Program-made: the position numbers and the translations under genes
Origin: Sphaerisporangium album
GTDB taxonomy: Bacteria; Actinomycetota; Actinomycetes; Streptosporangiales; Streptosporangiaceae
Direction of reading: 5' to 3'
Length of the DNA stretch: 64,000 bases
Assembly: GCF_003323745.1 (NCBI RefSeq)
Contig: NZ_QOIL01000021.1
Coordinates: 62,001 to 126,000, forward strand
The notes under the pieces: model-generated
Database searches by the model: none
What the model saw: only the letters and a program-made list of their open reading frames with translations
Told to the model about the DNA's origin: nothing
Part shown: piece after piece, positions 32,581 to 40,927 of the stretch
Position numbering within the stretch: the stretch's first letter is position 1
Layout: each line of letters starts with the position of its first letter

Positions 32581-34779
32581 CTAGAAGGGCGCATCCTCGT
32601 CGGAAGGCGCCGTCGGGAAGAGCTCGCCCTGGGATTGCGACTCAAAGCCATCCTTCAAGCGAACCCAGCTGGTTTGGTTTCCACCGCTTCCAGCTCTGCG
32701 CTCAGACACCCACTGGTCAGGGTAGAGGCGGTCGAGCGCCTCCTTGACAAGGTCCATTCCCCACTGGCGGCCATCATCAATCCGTTTGGCATGATCGGGT
32801 GCCTTTTCCGCGAGCAGCCAGCCGATTCGACCCCACTTAATTCCCTCTGTGGTTCTAATCTTGTCTTGGAACTCCTGCTTGTCGCGCAGATGCACAATCG
32901 CGATGGCTTTGTCGTCCGCGCCCGGTGGTGCGGAATCCTCCTCAGCGGTAGCGATTGCCGATTCCTGTGGGTTGGTCGCCGCCAGGCTCGCCGCAGCGGC
33001 CCATGCCTCTTTTCGCCGCTCATCGAGGTGCGCCTTAGTCTCGGCGGCAAAGCTATCTGCGGCCTCCATCGAGTACCCCGGATCGATCTGCTCGTAGGAG
33101 TCATCGAAGCTCAGGACGCGGACGGGAACCGGATAGGGGCGGGAATGTGTATCAGTTCCTGGAGCGCTGGACCAGAAGATGCCGCTACCGACAAGTGGCT
33201 CGTTGAGCAGAGTAGCCAGGAGATCGTCTGAGAAGTGGGCGTTCGCCTTCTTGAGAGCATTGAGGTCTCCACCAGACAGCAGGTGGAACACGAAAAAATT
33301 ATCGCCCTGGCTGAGCAGTTCCTGTGGCAGACTGCCTGGCTGTTGCGTGATGAGCAGCGCGCCGAGATCGTACTTGCGACCTTCTTTGACCCAGGAGACG
33401 AACGGACCCTCCTCGTTCTGGTTCGAACCACCGAGGACAGACTGGGCTTCTTCGATCACGGCGATTGTGGGAATGGTCTTGGGCTCGGCCTCAGTGAACT
33501 GTGTCTGGTTATGCTCAAAAATGTCGCTGAGGATGACACCAGCGAGCTGGAGTCCCTGTTGTCCCCGCATTTGGGAGATGTCTACCACACAGAGCTTCCC
33601 TTGGCTTAGGCACTCCTTTAGGGCACTTAGCAGTTGACTGGCTGGGTCGTGAAGGGAATTGACCACCCGCGTCATGTTGCCAATGGCCGCCATCGTCTGC
33701 GCTTCGTCGTTCTTCGGGAGGTCAAGGAGCTCACGAACCCGAACCTGATCGGCTCCGAACTTTTCTGCGGCGATCAGGTCCACCAGCTCAGCCCACTTGA
33801 CGCCATTCAGAGACTTGAGCTTGACCATATTTTGTTGGTCCTGCTTTTCGGGAGGCAGCGCAATGCCTAGAACCCGCGCAGGGGAAAGCTCCTTGATGTT
33901 CAACTTAACGCCGTTGACCACAAAAGACTGGTAGAACGGACTTGGCCCCTTGCGGTTGGTGAAGACGACTAGCTTGTCCTTCAGGTGCGGGACGTCGCAC
34001 AGACCAGGCTTGCCACGGTGGTCAGGCCAGAAATATTCGCCGTCAGGATCGAAGATCACGGTTCCGACGTCTGCCTTCCGCCCGCCGCGACGATCAACTG
34101 TGGGCTGGTGCTCATATAGTGCAGAGAACAGTAGTTTGACCAGGTTGGACTTACCGAAGCCCGCGCGGGCAAAGACAAAGCTGCGTCGAGATACAAGTTT
34201 GTTGATCTGAAAGGTCGGCATGATCGCCGGATGCTGGACCACCATCCAGGAACTGTCGCCGATGCGTCGGTCATCCCCGGCATAGACGAATTCGCCGAAG
34301 GAGAGGTACCCAATTGGCACTGCTCCGCCATCGGTATCGTTGGCGTTGGTCACCTCAGCTAGCAGATCGTCCGTCAGTAGCGCGACCTGGGCGCCGACGT
34401 GCGGTAGACGCCGATGGCTGGGGACGAAAATGTACTTGTCCCCATCCCGTCTAAGGACGCCAAGGATGCGAATGTCGACCTTATATTTAAGGTAGCGCTC
34501 GCGTAGTTCATCGGGGATCGGCCTCTGATCCCGAACTGCGCGGGTGGCGTAATCCTCTCCAATTGGAGAAACCAGCCGGCCTTGCGAGGCGATGGTGGTG
34601 ATTCGACCGAGAATCGCTTCTCGTTCGTGCTCGAGTTGCACGAGGACGAACTGACCGTGCATGGCCATCGTCTGGAAGTCGTCGTGATGCGGCAGAACAA
34701 GGTCGGCGTGAAACTCCATGCCGCTTTCGGCGAAGCCGCGGAAGGTGCCGACAACCTTGTCACGATCGAACAGGCTCAT
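32581..34779 (-). CDS. HerA-like hexameric ATPase/DNA translocase
   Basis: This is a 732-residue protein of the HerA/FtsK superfamily. Residues 1 to about 180 hold the HAS-type beta-barrel (GTFRGFAESGMEFHADLVLP, ATRAVRDQRPIPDELRERYL). The RecA-like core has Walker A FARAGFGKSN (Lys210) and Walker B IPTIAVIEEAQS (Glu443/Glu444), with a polar sensor segment LLITQQPGSLPQELLSQGDN. The C-terminal 170 residues are an extra helical domain, acidic at the end. In archaea HerA drives NurA in DNA end resection, and in bacteria HerA partners Sir2 or DUF4297 effectors in phage defence. Here the NurA-like gene ends 41 bases upstream, so the pair should form one complex. Confidence 0.88.
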   Translation of the reverse strand: MSLFDRDKVVGTFRGFAESGMEFHADLVLPHHDDFQTMAMHGQFVLVQLEHEREAILGRITTIASQGRLVSPIGEDYATRAVRDQRPIPDELRERYLKYKVDIRILGVLRRDGDKYIFVPSHRRLPHVGAQVALLTDDLLAEVTNANDTDGGAVPIGYLSFGEFVYAGDDRRIGDSSWMVVQHPAIMPTFQINKLVSRRSFVFARAGFGKSNLVKLLFSALYEHQPTVDRRGGRKADVGTVIFDPDGEYFWPDHRGKPGLCDVPHLKDKLVVFTNRKGPSPFYQSFVVNGVKLNIKELSPARVLGIALPPEKQDQQNMVKLKSLNGVKWAELVDLIAAEKFGADQVRVRELLDLPKNDEAQTMAAIGNMTRVVNSLHDPASQLLSALKECLSQGKLCVVDISQMRGQQGLQLAGVILSDIFEHNQTQFTEAEPKTIPTIAVIEEAQSVLGGSNQNEEGPFVSWVKEGRKYDLGALLITQQPGSLPQELLSQGDNFFVFHLLSGGDLNALKKANAHFSDDLLATLLNEPLVGSGIFWSSAPGTDTHSRPYPVPVRVLSFDDSYEQIDPGYSMEAADSFAAETKAHLDERRKEAWAAAASLAATNPQESAIATAEEDSAPPGADDKAIAIVHLRDKQEFQDKIRTTEGIKWGRIGWLLAEKAPDHAKRIDDGRQWGMDLVKEALDRLYPDQWVSERRAGSGGNQTSWVRLKDGFESQSQGELFPTAPSDEDAPF

Positions 34780-34820
34780 TATTGTGTCATGCTCCGCAGA
34801 GGTCGGGAAGGTCGGGGGAA

Positions 34821-35942
34821 TTACTCATATCGGCGCGCGGCAACATCGGAGGCCAGCCGAAGTGCATCTACCACTGGTGCCTTAGTTTCGCCGACCTGTT
34901 CGCGGATGGCATCGACGAGGTTGTCCTCGATAATGTCCAAGTCTATGTCGGCAACACGAGAGAAGCTGTCGGCCTGTTGAATGCAGTTAGGGTAGAAGGG
35001 GATCGGAAACCCGGCTACGGCGTCGGCTTGCAGGTAGCCGAAGATTGCCTGAGCATCCTTATCCTGCCGGGACATAATGTCCACTGTCCATATCGGATCG
35101 CCCGAATATGGGCCGAAGCGGACAAAGTGCATCGATCCAAAGTTGAACTTTGGATCCTCGCCTACACCCTTATCGTCAACATCGCGGGTGTACTCGTCCC
35201 ACTGGTAGACATCCAGCATCTGCTTGGGCACCTTAACGAAGCACGGAGTGCCATTGTCGAGGACGGCAGAGAGGGATATCGCTAGACGATAGTACTCCAG
35301 CACTTGAGTCTTCTTCGCCAGCCCCACCAGCCACACTCGACAGCGGTCGCGCTCCCAGGTCTGCATAATCGCTTCGTGCATCAAATGGCCCATCTGCACG
35401 AAGTAGTCTTTAGCGAAAATTTTGCTCCGCAACAGACCATCACGAACAATGAGGGTGTCGGTGGCGTAGTCGCGATGGCAGATCAGGTCATACAAGGTGG
35501 CCCACTCGCAAAGATCTCTGAAGACGAGTACCCAGCTCGATGACTTACCTGACATCATCGGGGACAGCTCTTTGAGAGTGGTGACACCGAGTCCATTCAT
35601 CAATTTGCCGAGTGCGGTACGCGGAGACCCGTCGGCATTGAATTGACGCCGGCCCAGCTCTTCGATGTCTGAGAGGGGAGAGACTACTTCCAGGCACAGT
35701 TCTTTGCCCTTGGAGTCAACTACACGTACTACTTGCAGGTAGAACGGGTTGAAGGCAACCTTATTATTGCCACCATCCGAGGCCATCAGCGCCACAGACG
35801 TAGCGGATCGGGGCTTGATCACCTTCACGCTGCCAGCCAGGGACTTCGCTTCGGCGACAAGCTTGTCCAATTCCACGCGGCCGGCCTCTACTTGATCACC
35901 GATCTGGCGCTTCAGTTCCTTGATCTGATCGGCGTCGAACAT
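34821..35942 (-). CDS. NurA-domain nuclease, partner of HerA
   Basis: This is a 373-residue protein. The NurA fold is indicated by ALMASDGGNNKVAF (Asp56, the DG[S/G] metal motif), then LIVRDGLLRSK (Asp168), GLAKKTQVLEYYRLAI, and a C-terminal metal/aromatic region PIWTVDIMSRQDKDAQAIFG. These occur in the order seen in NurA exonucleases. An N-terminal coiled coil (IKELKRQIGDQVEAGRVELD) probably joins dimers or HerA. It lies between the methyltransferase and HerA genes on one strand, 114 and 41 bases apart. Fold assignment rests on motifs read by eye; the DNA strand preference and polarity cannot be read. Confidence 0.72.
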   Translation of the reverse strand: MFDADQIKELKRQIGDQVEAGRVELDKLVAEAKSLAGSVKVIKPRSATSVALMASDGGNNKVAFNPFYLQVVRVVDSKGKELCLEVVSPLSDIEELGRRQFNADGSPRTALGKLMNGLGVTTLKELSPMMSGKSSSWVLVFRDLCEWATLYDLICHRDYATDTLIVRDGLLRSKIFAKDYFVQMGHLMHEAIMQTWERDRCRVWLVGLAKKTQVLEYYRLAISLSAVLDNGTPCFVKVPKQMLDVYQWDEYTRDVDDKGVGEDPKFNFGSMHFVRFGPYSGDPIWTVDIMSRQDKDAQAIFGYLQADAVAGFPIPFYPNCIQQADSFSRVADIDLDIIEDNLVDAIREQVGETKAPVVDALRLASDVAARRYE

Positions 35943-36056
35943 GCGTCCCCCCGCGCCATGCGCTGTCCAGGCGAGTAATGAGCTGGTTTCAGCTACAGCA
36001 TGGCATGAAACGCCAACACGATGTGATCAGATTCGGGAAAGTAACCGTTTTGTCCC

Positions 36057-37187
36057 TTATTGTGGTACATCAGCTAGTTCTGCGATGACGTCGATCTCGT
36101 CGACCGCGGAGCCAGCCTTACCGAATTGCTCCGCCTGCCGGGCGCGCTTAGATGGAGTTCCTGCAATCCTCACGTCCTTGACGACCCAGCCAGCATGCGC
36201 CTTCTCCAGTGAAGCGAGTAGCATCCGCTCCGGATCAGTGCGGGCCGACGGTATGGTCCCGAAGCGGATCGCCAGGCGGGACTCTGGGTGACAGCGGCGA
36301 GCGGTAGCTGCCCACACCTCGGCTAGCGCTTCGATGAAGGCTTCTTGGCTCGGCTGACGGGCGATCTGACCGTCGGAGCCGTAGATAACCTCAGCGGGAC
36401 CACCAAGGAACCATGAGCGTAGCCATTGATCTTGAACGTATGTGCGCATCCCGTAATACGGTGGAGAGGTGACGACTAGATCAAAGTGTTGTCGCAACCT
36501 GTTCAGAGTCTGCACCGAGTCTCCTAGGTAGACCCTGCCGCCGTGAGCCGCCGGAGTAGCTGCCAACAGCCTTGCGGCCCGCCGCTCGATAACTTGGAGC
36601 GCCGGGACCCGTACCGGTTCCATGCCGCGCTGTTTCCAGAAGCGTACGGCGTATGCTGGTTTGGATGCATAAGTGCGCGGCATCTGATTGGACAGATAGG
36701 AAGGAAGGCCTTTATTTTGAGGCCCATGAAGGATTCCAAGCATCACCGCCCGCAGTATCGCGGCGGTGGGCGAGTTCAGCGACATTAGTGCGTTTCGAAG
36801 TATAACGAGCTCGCGCAGAGTATCCGCCTCGAAGCACCATCGCCAGAAGTCTCCATCGGGGATGTCGTCTGGTTCTCCTTCTTTGAGAATTCTTGTCGCC
36901 AGCCGCACCACGGCTCCTGGCGTTACCCGGACCAGTTTGGCCTGTGCAATAGCTGCAGCTACCGGATTGATATCAATGCCCACAGACGGGAGCCCGGCCA
37001 GTCGCGCGGCGTATAGCGTCGTCCCTCTGCCGCAGAATGGATCGAGTACGCGAGTCGCTTGCGTGAAGGCGGCCAGTTGTTGGAGCGGGAAGTCCAACGG
37101 AAACATTGTGTAGTATGGGCAGATGGCATTTAGCCGCAATGCGTCTTCGGGCCAGGTGGGGGGTGGGGCCAGATCCGTCGCCGTCAT
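36057..37187 (-). CDS. DNA methyltransferase (N6-adenine or N4-cytosine type)
   Basis: This is a 376-residue amino-methyltransferase. SAM motif I is VLDPFCGRGTT (about 48-57) with acidic loop GIDINP. Catalytic motif IV is TSPPYYGMRTY (about 240-250). About 180 residues between them probably form the target-recognition domain, an order like alpha- or gamma-class enzymes. SPPYY fits N4-cytosine or N6-adenine. It is first in the methyltransferase, NurA, HerA set and would mark self DNA. The upstream region is AT-rich, with GGATAATTAA as a possible -10 region on the minus strand. Confidence 0.88.
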   Translation of the reverse strand: MTATDLAPPPTWPEDALRLNAICPYYTMFPLDFPLQQLAAFTQATRVLDPFCGRGTTLYAARLAGLPSVGIDINPVAAAIAQAKLVRVTPGAVVRLATRILKEGEPDDIPDGDFWRWCFEADTLRELVILRNALMSLNSPTAAILRAVMLGILHGPQNKGLPSYLSNQMPRTYASKPAYAVRFWKQRGMEPVRVPALQVIERRAARLLAATPAAHGGRVYLGDSVQTLNRLRQHFDLVVTSPPYYGMRTYVQDQWLRSWFLGGPAEVIYGSDGQIARQPSQEAFIEALAEVWAATARRCHPESRLAIRFGTIPSARTDPERMLLASLEKAHAGWVVKDVRIAGTPSKRARQAEQFGKAGSAVDEIDVIAELADVPQ

Positions 37188-37413
37188 GGTAGCAATATAC
37201 AGGTTTAATTATCCCCTGCTATGCCATATGTTAGATGCTGCTTCTGAGCTTGGCGAGCTGTAGCCCACCCTTCGCGATCTCCTGCGGTAGGACCCAGAGT
37301 CTCCCTTGGGGGATCACCCTGGGTGCTCAAGTCTTGGTTGCGTACAGGGTCTACGTCTGAAGTGCAGTGCCAGGTGCACGCTCGAGACCTGGCCGTACGA
37401 TTGCACTCGAATC

Positions 37414-37923
37414 CTAGGCCTGATCTGAACGTCCATGCGCAGTTGTGCTGCTGACTCGCACGATATGGCTCATTTCGGCAGCATGTCGAGTGGTGTCTAT
37501 CAAATGCTTGCCATCGTGCTGCCGGACGGTGGGCGCCTGGGTGGGGTCCATTGCATCCACGATCCGCACAGCGAAGGCCTCCGATGCCAGAGTTCGTACT
37601 TCGTCGGCGGTCGCCCACAGGAAGGCACGAGACTCGTCGGTCTCCGCAAGACTGCCAGCGACTGCTCGGCAACGGAAGACCAAGGCCACGATACCGCGTG
37701 TCATATTTTTGTAGACGCCTGTCAGTGCGATGGGTCTGACCTCAAGGCCAGTTTCCTCCCTTACCTCCCGGACTAGGCCAGTCTCGATATCTTCGTCCAG
37801 TTCGAGGACTCCTCCGGGAGCTTCCCAGTGGCCGTTATCCCGCCGCTGGATAAGTAGCGCGCGCCTCTGGTCGTCGATGATTACGCCGGCCACGCTGACC
37901 GAGTGCAGGTGCTGGTGATCCAT
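37414..37923 (-). CDS. Nudix hydrolase
   Basis: This is a 169-residue protein with a perfect Nudix box, GVLELDEDIETGLVREVREETGLEV in pattern GX5EX7REUXEEXGU, beginning at about residue 38. The substrate is an unknown nucleotide or dinucleotide derivative. The gene is divergent from a GntR regulator at 37994. That GntR-Nudix pair is common in actinomycete integrative elements, where the Nudix protein is thought to affect element control. It has about 56% GC, like the rest of the island's left half. Confidence 0.9.
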   Translation of the reverse strand: MDHQHLHSVSVAGVIIDDQRRALLIQRRDNGHWEAPGGVLELDEDIETGLVREVREETGLEVRPIALTGVYKNMTRGIVALVFRCRAVAGSLAETDESRAFLWATADEVRTLASEAFAVRIVDAMDPTQAPTVRQHDGKHLIDTTRHAAEMSHIVRVSSTTAHGRSDQA

Positions 37924-37993
37924 GGGCGGTACCCTCCAACCTGGCCGTCGCTAAACTCCGACGGTACAGGTATGTACGAGTTGAGGAGTTGGC

Positions 37994-38779
37994 GTGGCGG
38001 AGCTGCCGCTGCCGGAGCTGGACCCGCTCAGCGACCGGGCTGTGTTCCGCCAGATCGCCGATCACGTTCGTGAGGCCATCGAGCGCGGTGCCCTCCATGA
38101 GGGAGACAAGATTCCCTCAGAGGCGCAGCTTATGCAGCACTACGGCGTGGCTCGGATGACCATACGGAATGCCCTTCAGGTCCTACAGAGTGAGGGGCTC
38201 ACCGTTGCGGAGCACGGCCGCGGGGTGTTCGTGCGTTCTCGGCCACCTGTCCGCCGACTTGCCTCTGACCGCTTCGCGAGGCGCCACCGTGAGCGGGGTA
38301 AGGCCGCCTTCATCGTGGAGACGGAGGAGGCGGGTGGGAAGCCGTCCGTTGACTCGATCAAGGTGAGTGAGGCTGCGGCGCCCTCCGATGTTGCCGAGCG
38401 CCTGGAGCTTGCCGGTGGCGAACACGTGATCGTTCGATCGCGCCGGTACCTGATCAACGGGCAGCCGGTGGAGACGGCGGTCTCCTATCTGCCTTCCTCG
38501 ATCGCGCAGGGTACGCAGATCGAGCAGCCCGACAGCGGGCCTGGCGGGATCTATGCCCGTCTTGAGGAGCTTGGCTTCCGGCTTGATCGCTTCGTGGAGG
38601 AGATCCGGTCGCGGATGCCGTTTCGCGAAGAGGTGCGCGCCTTGAAGCTTGCGCCTGGAGTGCCGGTGTTTCACCTGATCCGTACGGCCTACGCGGCAGA
38701 CGGCCGGCCTGTCGAGGTGTGCGACACGGTGATGTCGAGCGACGCGTACGTGCTCTCGTACGAACTTCCTGCGCGATAG
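37994..38779 (+). CDS. GntR/HutC-family regulator (UTRA domain), KorSA-like role
   Basis: This is a 261-residue regulator. The winged helix at residues 15 to 85 (YGVARMTIRNALQVLQSEGL) is followed by a UTRA ligand domain (LELAGGEHVIVRSRRYLING, VFHLIRTAYAADGRPVEVCD). Such proteins (KorSA of pSAM2) repress transfer and maintenance genes of integrative elements. An inverted repeat overlaps a promoter just downstream (38783-38837), so it probably represses the whiB-like and Spd-like genes as well as itself. The start is GTG 37994 after GAGGAG. Confidence 0.9.
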   Translation: MAELPLPELDPLSDRAVFRQIADHVREAIERGALHEGDKIPSEAQLMQHYGVARMTIRNALQVLQSEGLTVAEHGRGVFVRSRPPVRRLASDRFARRHRERGKAAFIVETEEAGGKPSVDSIKVSEAAAPSDVAERLELAGGEHVIVRSRRYLINGQPVETAVSYLPSSIAQGTQIEQPDSGPGGIYARLEELGFRLDRFVEEIRSRMPFREEVRALKLAPGVPVFHLIRTAYAADGRPVEVCDTVMSSDAYVLSYELPAR

Positions 38780-38782
38780 GGC

Positions 38783-38837
38783 TTGACCAACTCGTCTAGA
38801 GGAGCCATAACGGGAAGGCAAACTCCTCTAGTCGAGT
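38783..38837 (+). promoter_or_regulatory. Promoter with inverted-repeat operator for the transfer genes
   Basis: TTGACC at 38783-38788 and CATAAC at 38807-38812 are spaced by 18 bases. Arms 38790-38804 (ACTCGTCTAGAGGAG) and 38823-38837 are reverse complements at 14 of 15 positions. The first arm lies inside the promoter spacer, a typical place for GntR-family repression. Confidence 0.6.
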
Positions 38838-38959
38838 AGGTGTGTTGGTCGAAGTTCGGCCCTCGGCGAGGAGTGGCAGACCAAAGCGGCTCCGGTGCTG
38901 CAACACCGGAGTCGCGAGACACCGGGTCAGTCCACCTCGGCGAAAGGAGATCAGACCCG

Positions 38960-39353
38960 ATGCCCAACATCTTCGCACCCCTGCTCAAGGGCGTTTACGC
39001 CCAGACCACGAGGGATCTGCACCGGCGGGTCATCGTGGACGGCTTGTGCGTCGGGACGGATGAGCCCGACGCGTGGTTTCCGCGTGAGCCGCCCGAGTTC
39101 AACGGGGGCAGCCCCGAAGCACTGGCGGAGAAGCGCGCTGCGTACGAGGCGGTCGCTGGACCTCTGTGGGCCGTGTCCGGTCCGGGCTGAGTGCCTGGAG
39201 CTGGCGCTTCGGGAGGAGATCGTCCTTCCTCGCACCTGGGTTCATGGCATCCGGGGCGGTACGGTGCCATGGCAGCGGCTGAACCTCATCCGCCAGCGAC
39301 AGCGGGCCGTCCAGCGCGAGGCCGCCGGGGCCGGCAGGGCGGTGAGCGCCTGA
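38960..39353 (+). pseudogene. WhiB-like iron-sulfur regulator gene with a frameshift
   Basis: From ATG 38960 the frame reads through DGLCVGTDEPDAWFPREPPE, then drifts to a stop at 39190. From about 39159 the next frame gives DLCGPCPVRAECLELALREE, then VHGIRGGTVPWQRLN, and stops at 39351-39353. Together they make a complete Wbl protein of about 130 residues with four cluster cysteines (one in GLCVG, three in CGPCPVRAEC). Removing one G at 39158-39159 restores the frame (A-D-L-C). The final stop overlaps the next ATG (TGATG). This is a single-base frameshift or a sequencing error. Confidence 0.75.
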
Positions 39354-40741
39354 TGTCCGAGCCGACGACACTGTGGCCCTCGGCCCCGCCGCGCGCCGAA
39401 CCGCAGCATCGGCCGAGCAGCAAGGCCGAGAAGCTGGCACTGGCGGCGAAGGCCGCCGCCGATGTCCGGGCCTACGACACCAACCCTGACGTGATCGCCT
39501 ACCGCATCGAGCGGATGAGAACGCGCGTCGACCGGCTGATCTGGACTGGGCTCGTCCTCGGCCTGGCCTTCACCGCGGCCAACGTCCAGGCGTTCGCCGC
39601 GCGCGGCGCCGAGGTCGGATCGATCGAGTGGTGCACCGCCTGGTTGCTCGACCCGATGGTGTCCCTGGTTCTCGTGGGCGTGCTGCTCGGAGAGCAGGTC
39701 ATCGCCCGGCACCAGATCAAGGCCGGCCCGTGGGTGCGCCGGACCAATTGGGTCGCCCTCGGCTGTACCTACGCGATGAACACCTGGTCGGCCTGGGCGT
39801 CGCTGGATCCCTCGCTGATTCTGCTGCACTCGGTGCCGCCGGCGATCGTGTTCTGTGCGGCCGAGGCCGTGACGGACCTGCGGCACTGGATCACCGAGGC
39901 CGTGCGCCGAGCCTACCGGGCGGCGGCCGAGCGGCTGCACGGGCTGTCGTCCGATGCGGGGCCGACCCGCACGGTCGTGGACCGTGCGGATGCGCCGAGG
40001 CCCGGGACCGCACGGTTGCAGCGGGACCGTGCGGTGCTGGCCCGCACGGTCGTCCCTTCCCCGGCGACTGTGCGGGCCGAGAGCCTCCGTGCGGATTCGG
40101 ACCTTACGGTGGAGGACCGCACGGACGATGGCGTGCGCGGGTTCTCCGAGGAGGACCGTGCGGACAAGCCCAGCGCGCCGGTCGAGCAGGCCGCCTACCG
40201 GGCCGCCGTGGTCGCCGAGCTCCGCGAGGAGATGCTCGCGGCGATCGAGCGGGGCGAGAAGTACGAGGTCACCTGGCGGGACGTCGAACAGCGCACCGGT
40301 TACCGCAAGCGGTGGTGTGAGGGCGTCCTGGCCGAAGCCCGCCGCGGACTGCTGTCGATGGACGGGACGGTTTTCGACGAGCTGGCTGGCGACTCTGCGA
40401 ACGCTGACGCGGTGGGTCCGCATGGTGGCCTGGATCCTGCGGAAGCCGACCCGCACGGTGGTGCCTCTGCCTCCGAGGTAGGCCCGCACGGTGGTCCGCA
40501 CCGTGCGGAGGGTCATCCGCAGAGTCAGGGCGACCGTGCGGAGCCGCTGCCGGACCGTGCGGACCCAGGGCGCAAGGCCGTGGCCTACGACCGCACGTCC
40601 ATGGGTGAGCCTGCGGAGGCACCCTTCCAGGTGGACACCGTCCGAGAGGTGCGCGGTCAGGCTGACGCCGGTACGGGAGCGGCGCGGTCCGAGCCTGCGA
40701 CGACGGAGGCAGTCCCGTACGCCGAGGGGGTCGCGGCATGA
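39353..40741 (+). CDS. Spd/DUF2637-like four-TM membrane protein with long low-complexity tail
   Basis: This is a 462-residue protein. About residues 50 to 190 hold four membrane segments (LIWTGLVLGLAFTAANVQAF, WLLDPMVSLVLVGVLLGEQV, WVALGCTYAMNTWSAWASL, ILLHSVPPAIVFCAAEAV), as in plasmid-spread proteins of actinomycetes. The tail of 260 residues is charged and repetitive because the DNA carries 13 octamers CCGCACGG/CCGTGCGG. A helical segment in the tail (EVTWRDVEQRTGYRKRWCEG) resembles a small DNA-binding helix pair. ATG 39353 overlaps the whiB-like stop. The likely role is intramycelial spread of the element. Confidence 0.72.
   Translation: MSEPTTLWPSAPPRAEPQHRPSSKAEKLALAAKAAADVRAYDTNPDVIAYRIERMRTRVDRLIWTGLVLGLAFTAANVQAFAARGAEVGSIEWCTAWLLDPMVSLVLVGVLLGEQVIARHQIKAGPWVRRTNWVALGCTYAMNTWSAWASLDPSLILLHSVPPAIVFCAAEAVTDLRHWITEAVRRAYRAAAERLHGLSSDAGPTRTVVDRADAPRPGTARLQRDRAVLARTVVPSPATVRAESLRADSDLTVEDRTDDGVRGFSEEDRADKPSAPVEQAAYRAAVVAELREEMLAAIERGEKYEVTWRDVEQRTGYRKRWCEGVLAEARRGLLSMDGTVFDELAGDSANADAVGPHGGLDPAEADPHGGASASEVGPHGGPHRAEGHPQSQGDRAEPLPDRADPGRKAVAYDRTSMGEPAEAPFQVDTVREVRGQADAGTGAARSEPATTEAVPYAEGVAA
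39967..40562. repeat. Array of 13 exact octamers CCGCACGG / CCGTGCGG
   Basis: CCGCACGG begins at 39967, 40008, 40042, 40117, 40451 and 40484. Its reverse complement CCGTGCGG begins at 39982, 40027, 40087, 40156, 40501, 40534 and 40555. Near-copies lie at about 40418 and 40590. Spacing is irregular, and two clusters are separated by a repeat-free 290 bases. Copies fall in two codon phases (Asp-Arg-Ala-Asp versus Pro-His-Gly-Gly), so the DNA, not the peptide, is conserved. It resembles the eight-base TraB recognition sites in clt loci of Streptomyces plasmids. Confidence 0.8.
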
Positions 40742-40783
40742 GCGCCCGGGTGCGTACGACGCTGACGCTGTGGAGCGCCGACC

Positions 40784-40927
40784 GGCCTGAGGCTGATCTA
40801 CAAGCCCGCACAACGAAAAGTCCTGGTCGCCGCTTCCAGTGACCAGGACCATATGGGGTATGAGTTGGTGTCCGAGGGGGGACTTGAACCCCCATGCCCC
40901 GTAAAGGGCACTAGCACCTCAAGCTAG
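40784..40927 (+). pseudogene. Second serine recombinase C-terminal tail, antisense into tRNA-Leu
   Basis: The plus frame encodes GLRLIYKPAQRKVLVAASSD, then continues into the tRNA antisense (VSEGGLEPPCP) and stops at 40925-40927. It aligns with the other tail (GLHLTYQPAQKTVIARAELG) at 32340. Everything upstream of GLRL has been lost. Confidence 0.7.

Larger units (their letters stand above)
32417..40891. mobile_element. Integrated genomic island at tRNA-Leu(GAG)
   Basis: The 8.5-kb segment is bounded by direct repeats of the tRNA 3' end. A serine recombinase C-terminal tail runs into each repeat. The inside has lower GC on the left (for example 31 of 60 bases are G or C in 34441-34500) and transfer-type genes on the right. 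No intact recombinase, TraB-type translocase or replication gene is present, so the element is now immobile by itself. The cargo is a methyltransferase, NurA-like and HerA-like gene set. Confidence 0.7.

Noticed and set aside
38960-39353. Programmed ribosomal frameshift in the WhiB-like gene
   Set aside because: No slippery heptamer or obvious downstream structure is seen at 39150-39165; a single-base indel explains it more simply.
39967-40562. Protein-level repeat domain in the Spd-like tail
   Set aside because: The octamers fall in two codon phases and encode different peptides, so the repeated unit is DNA rather than protein.
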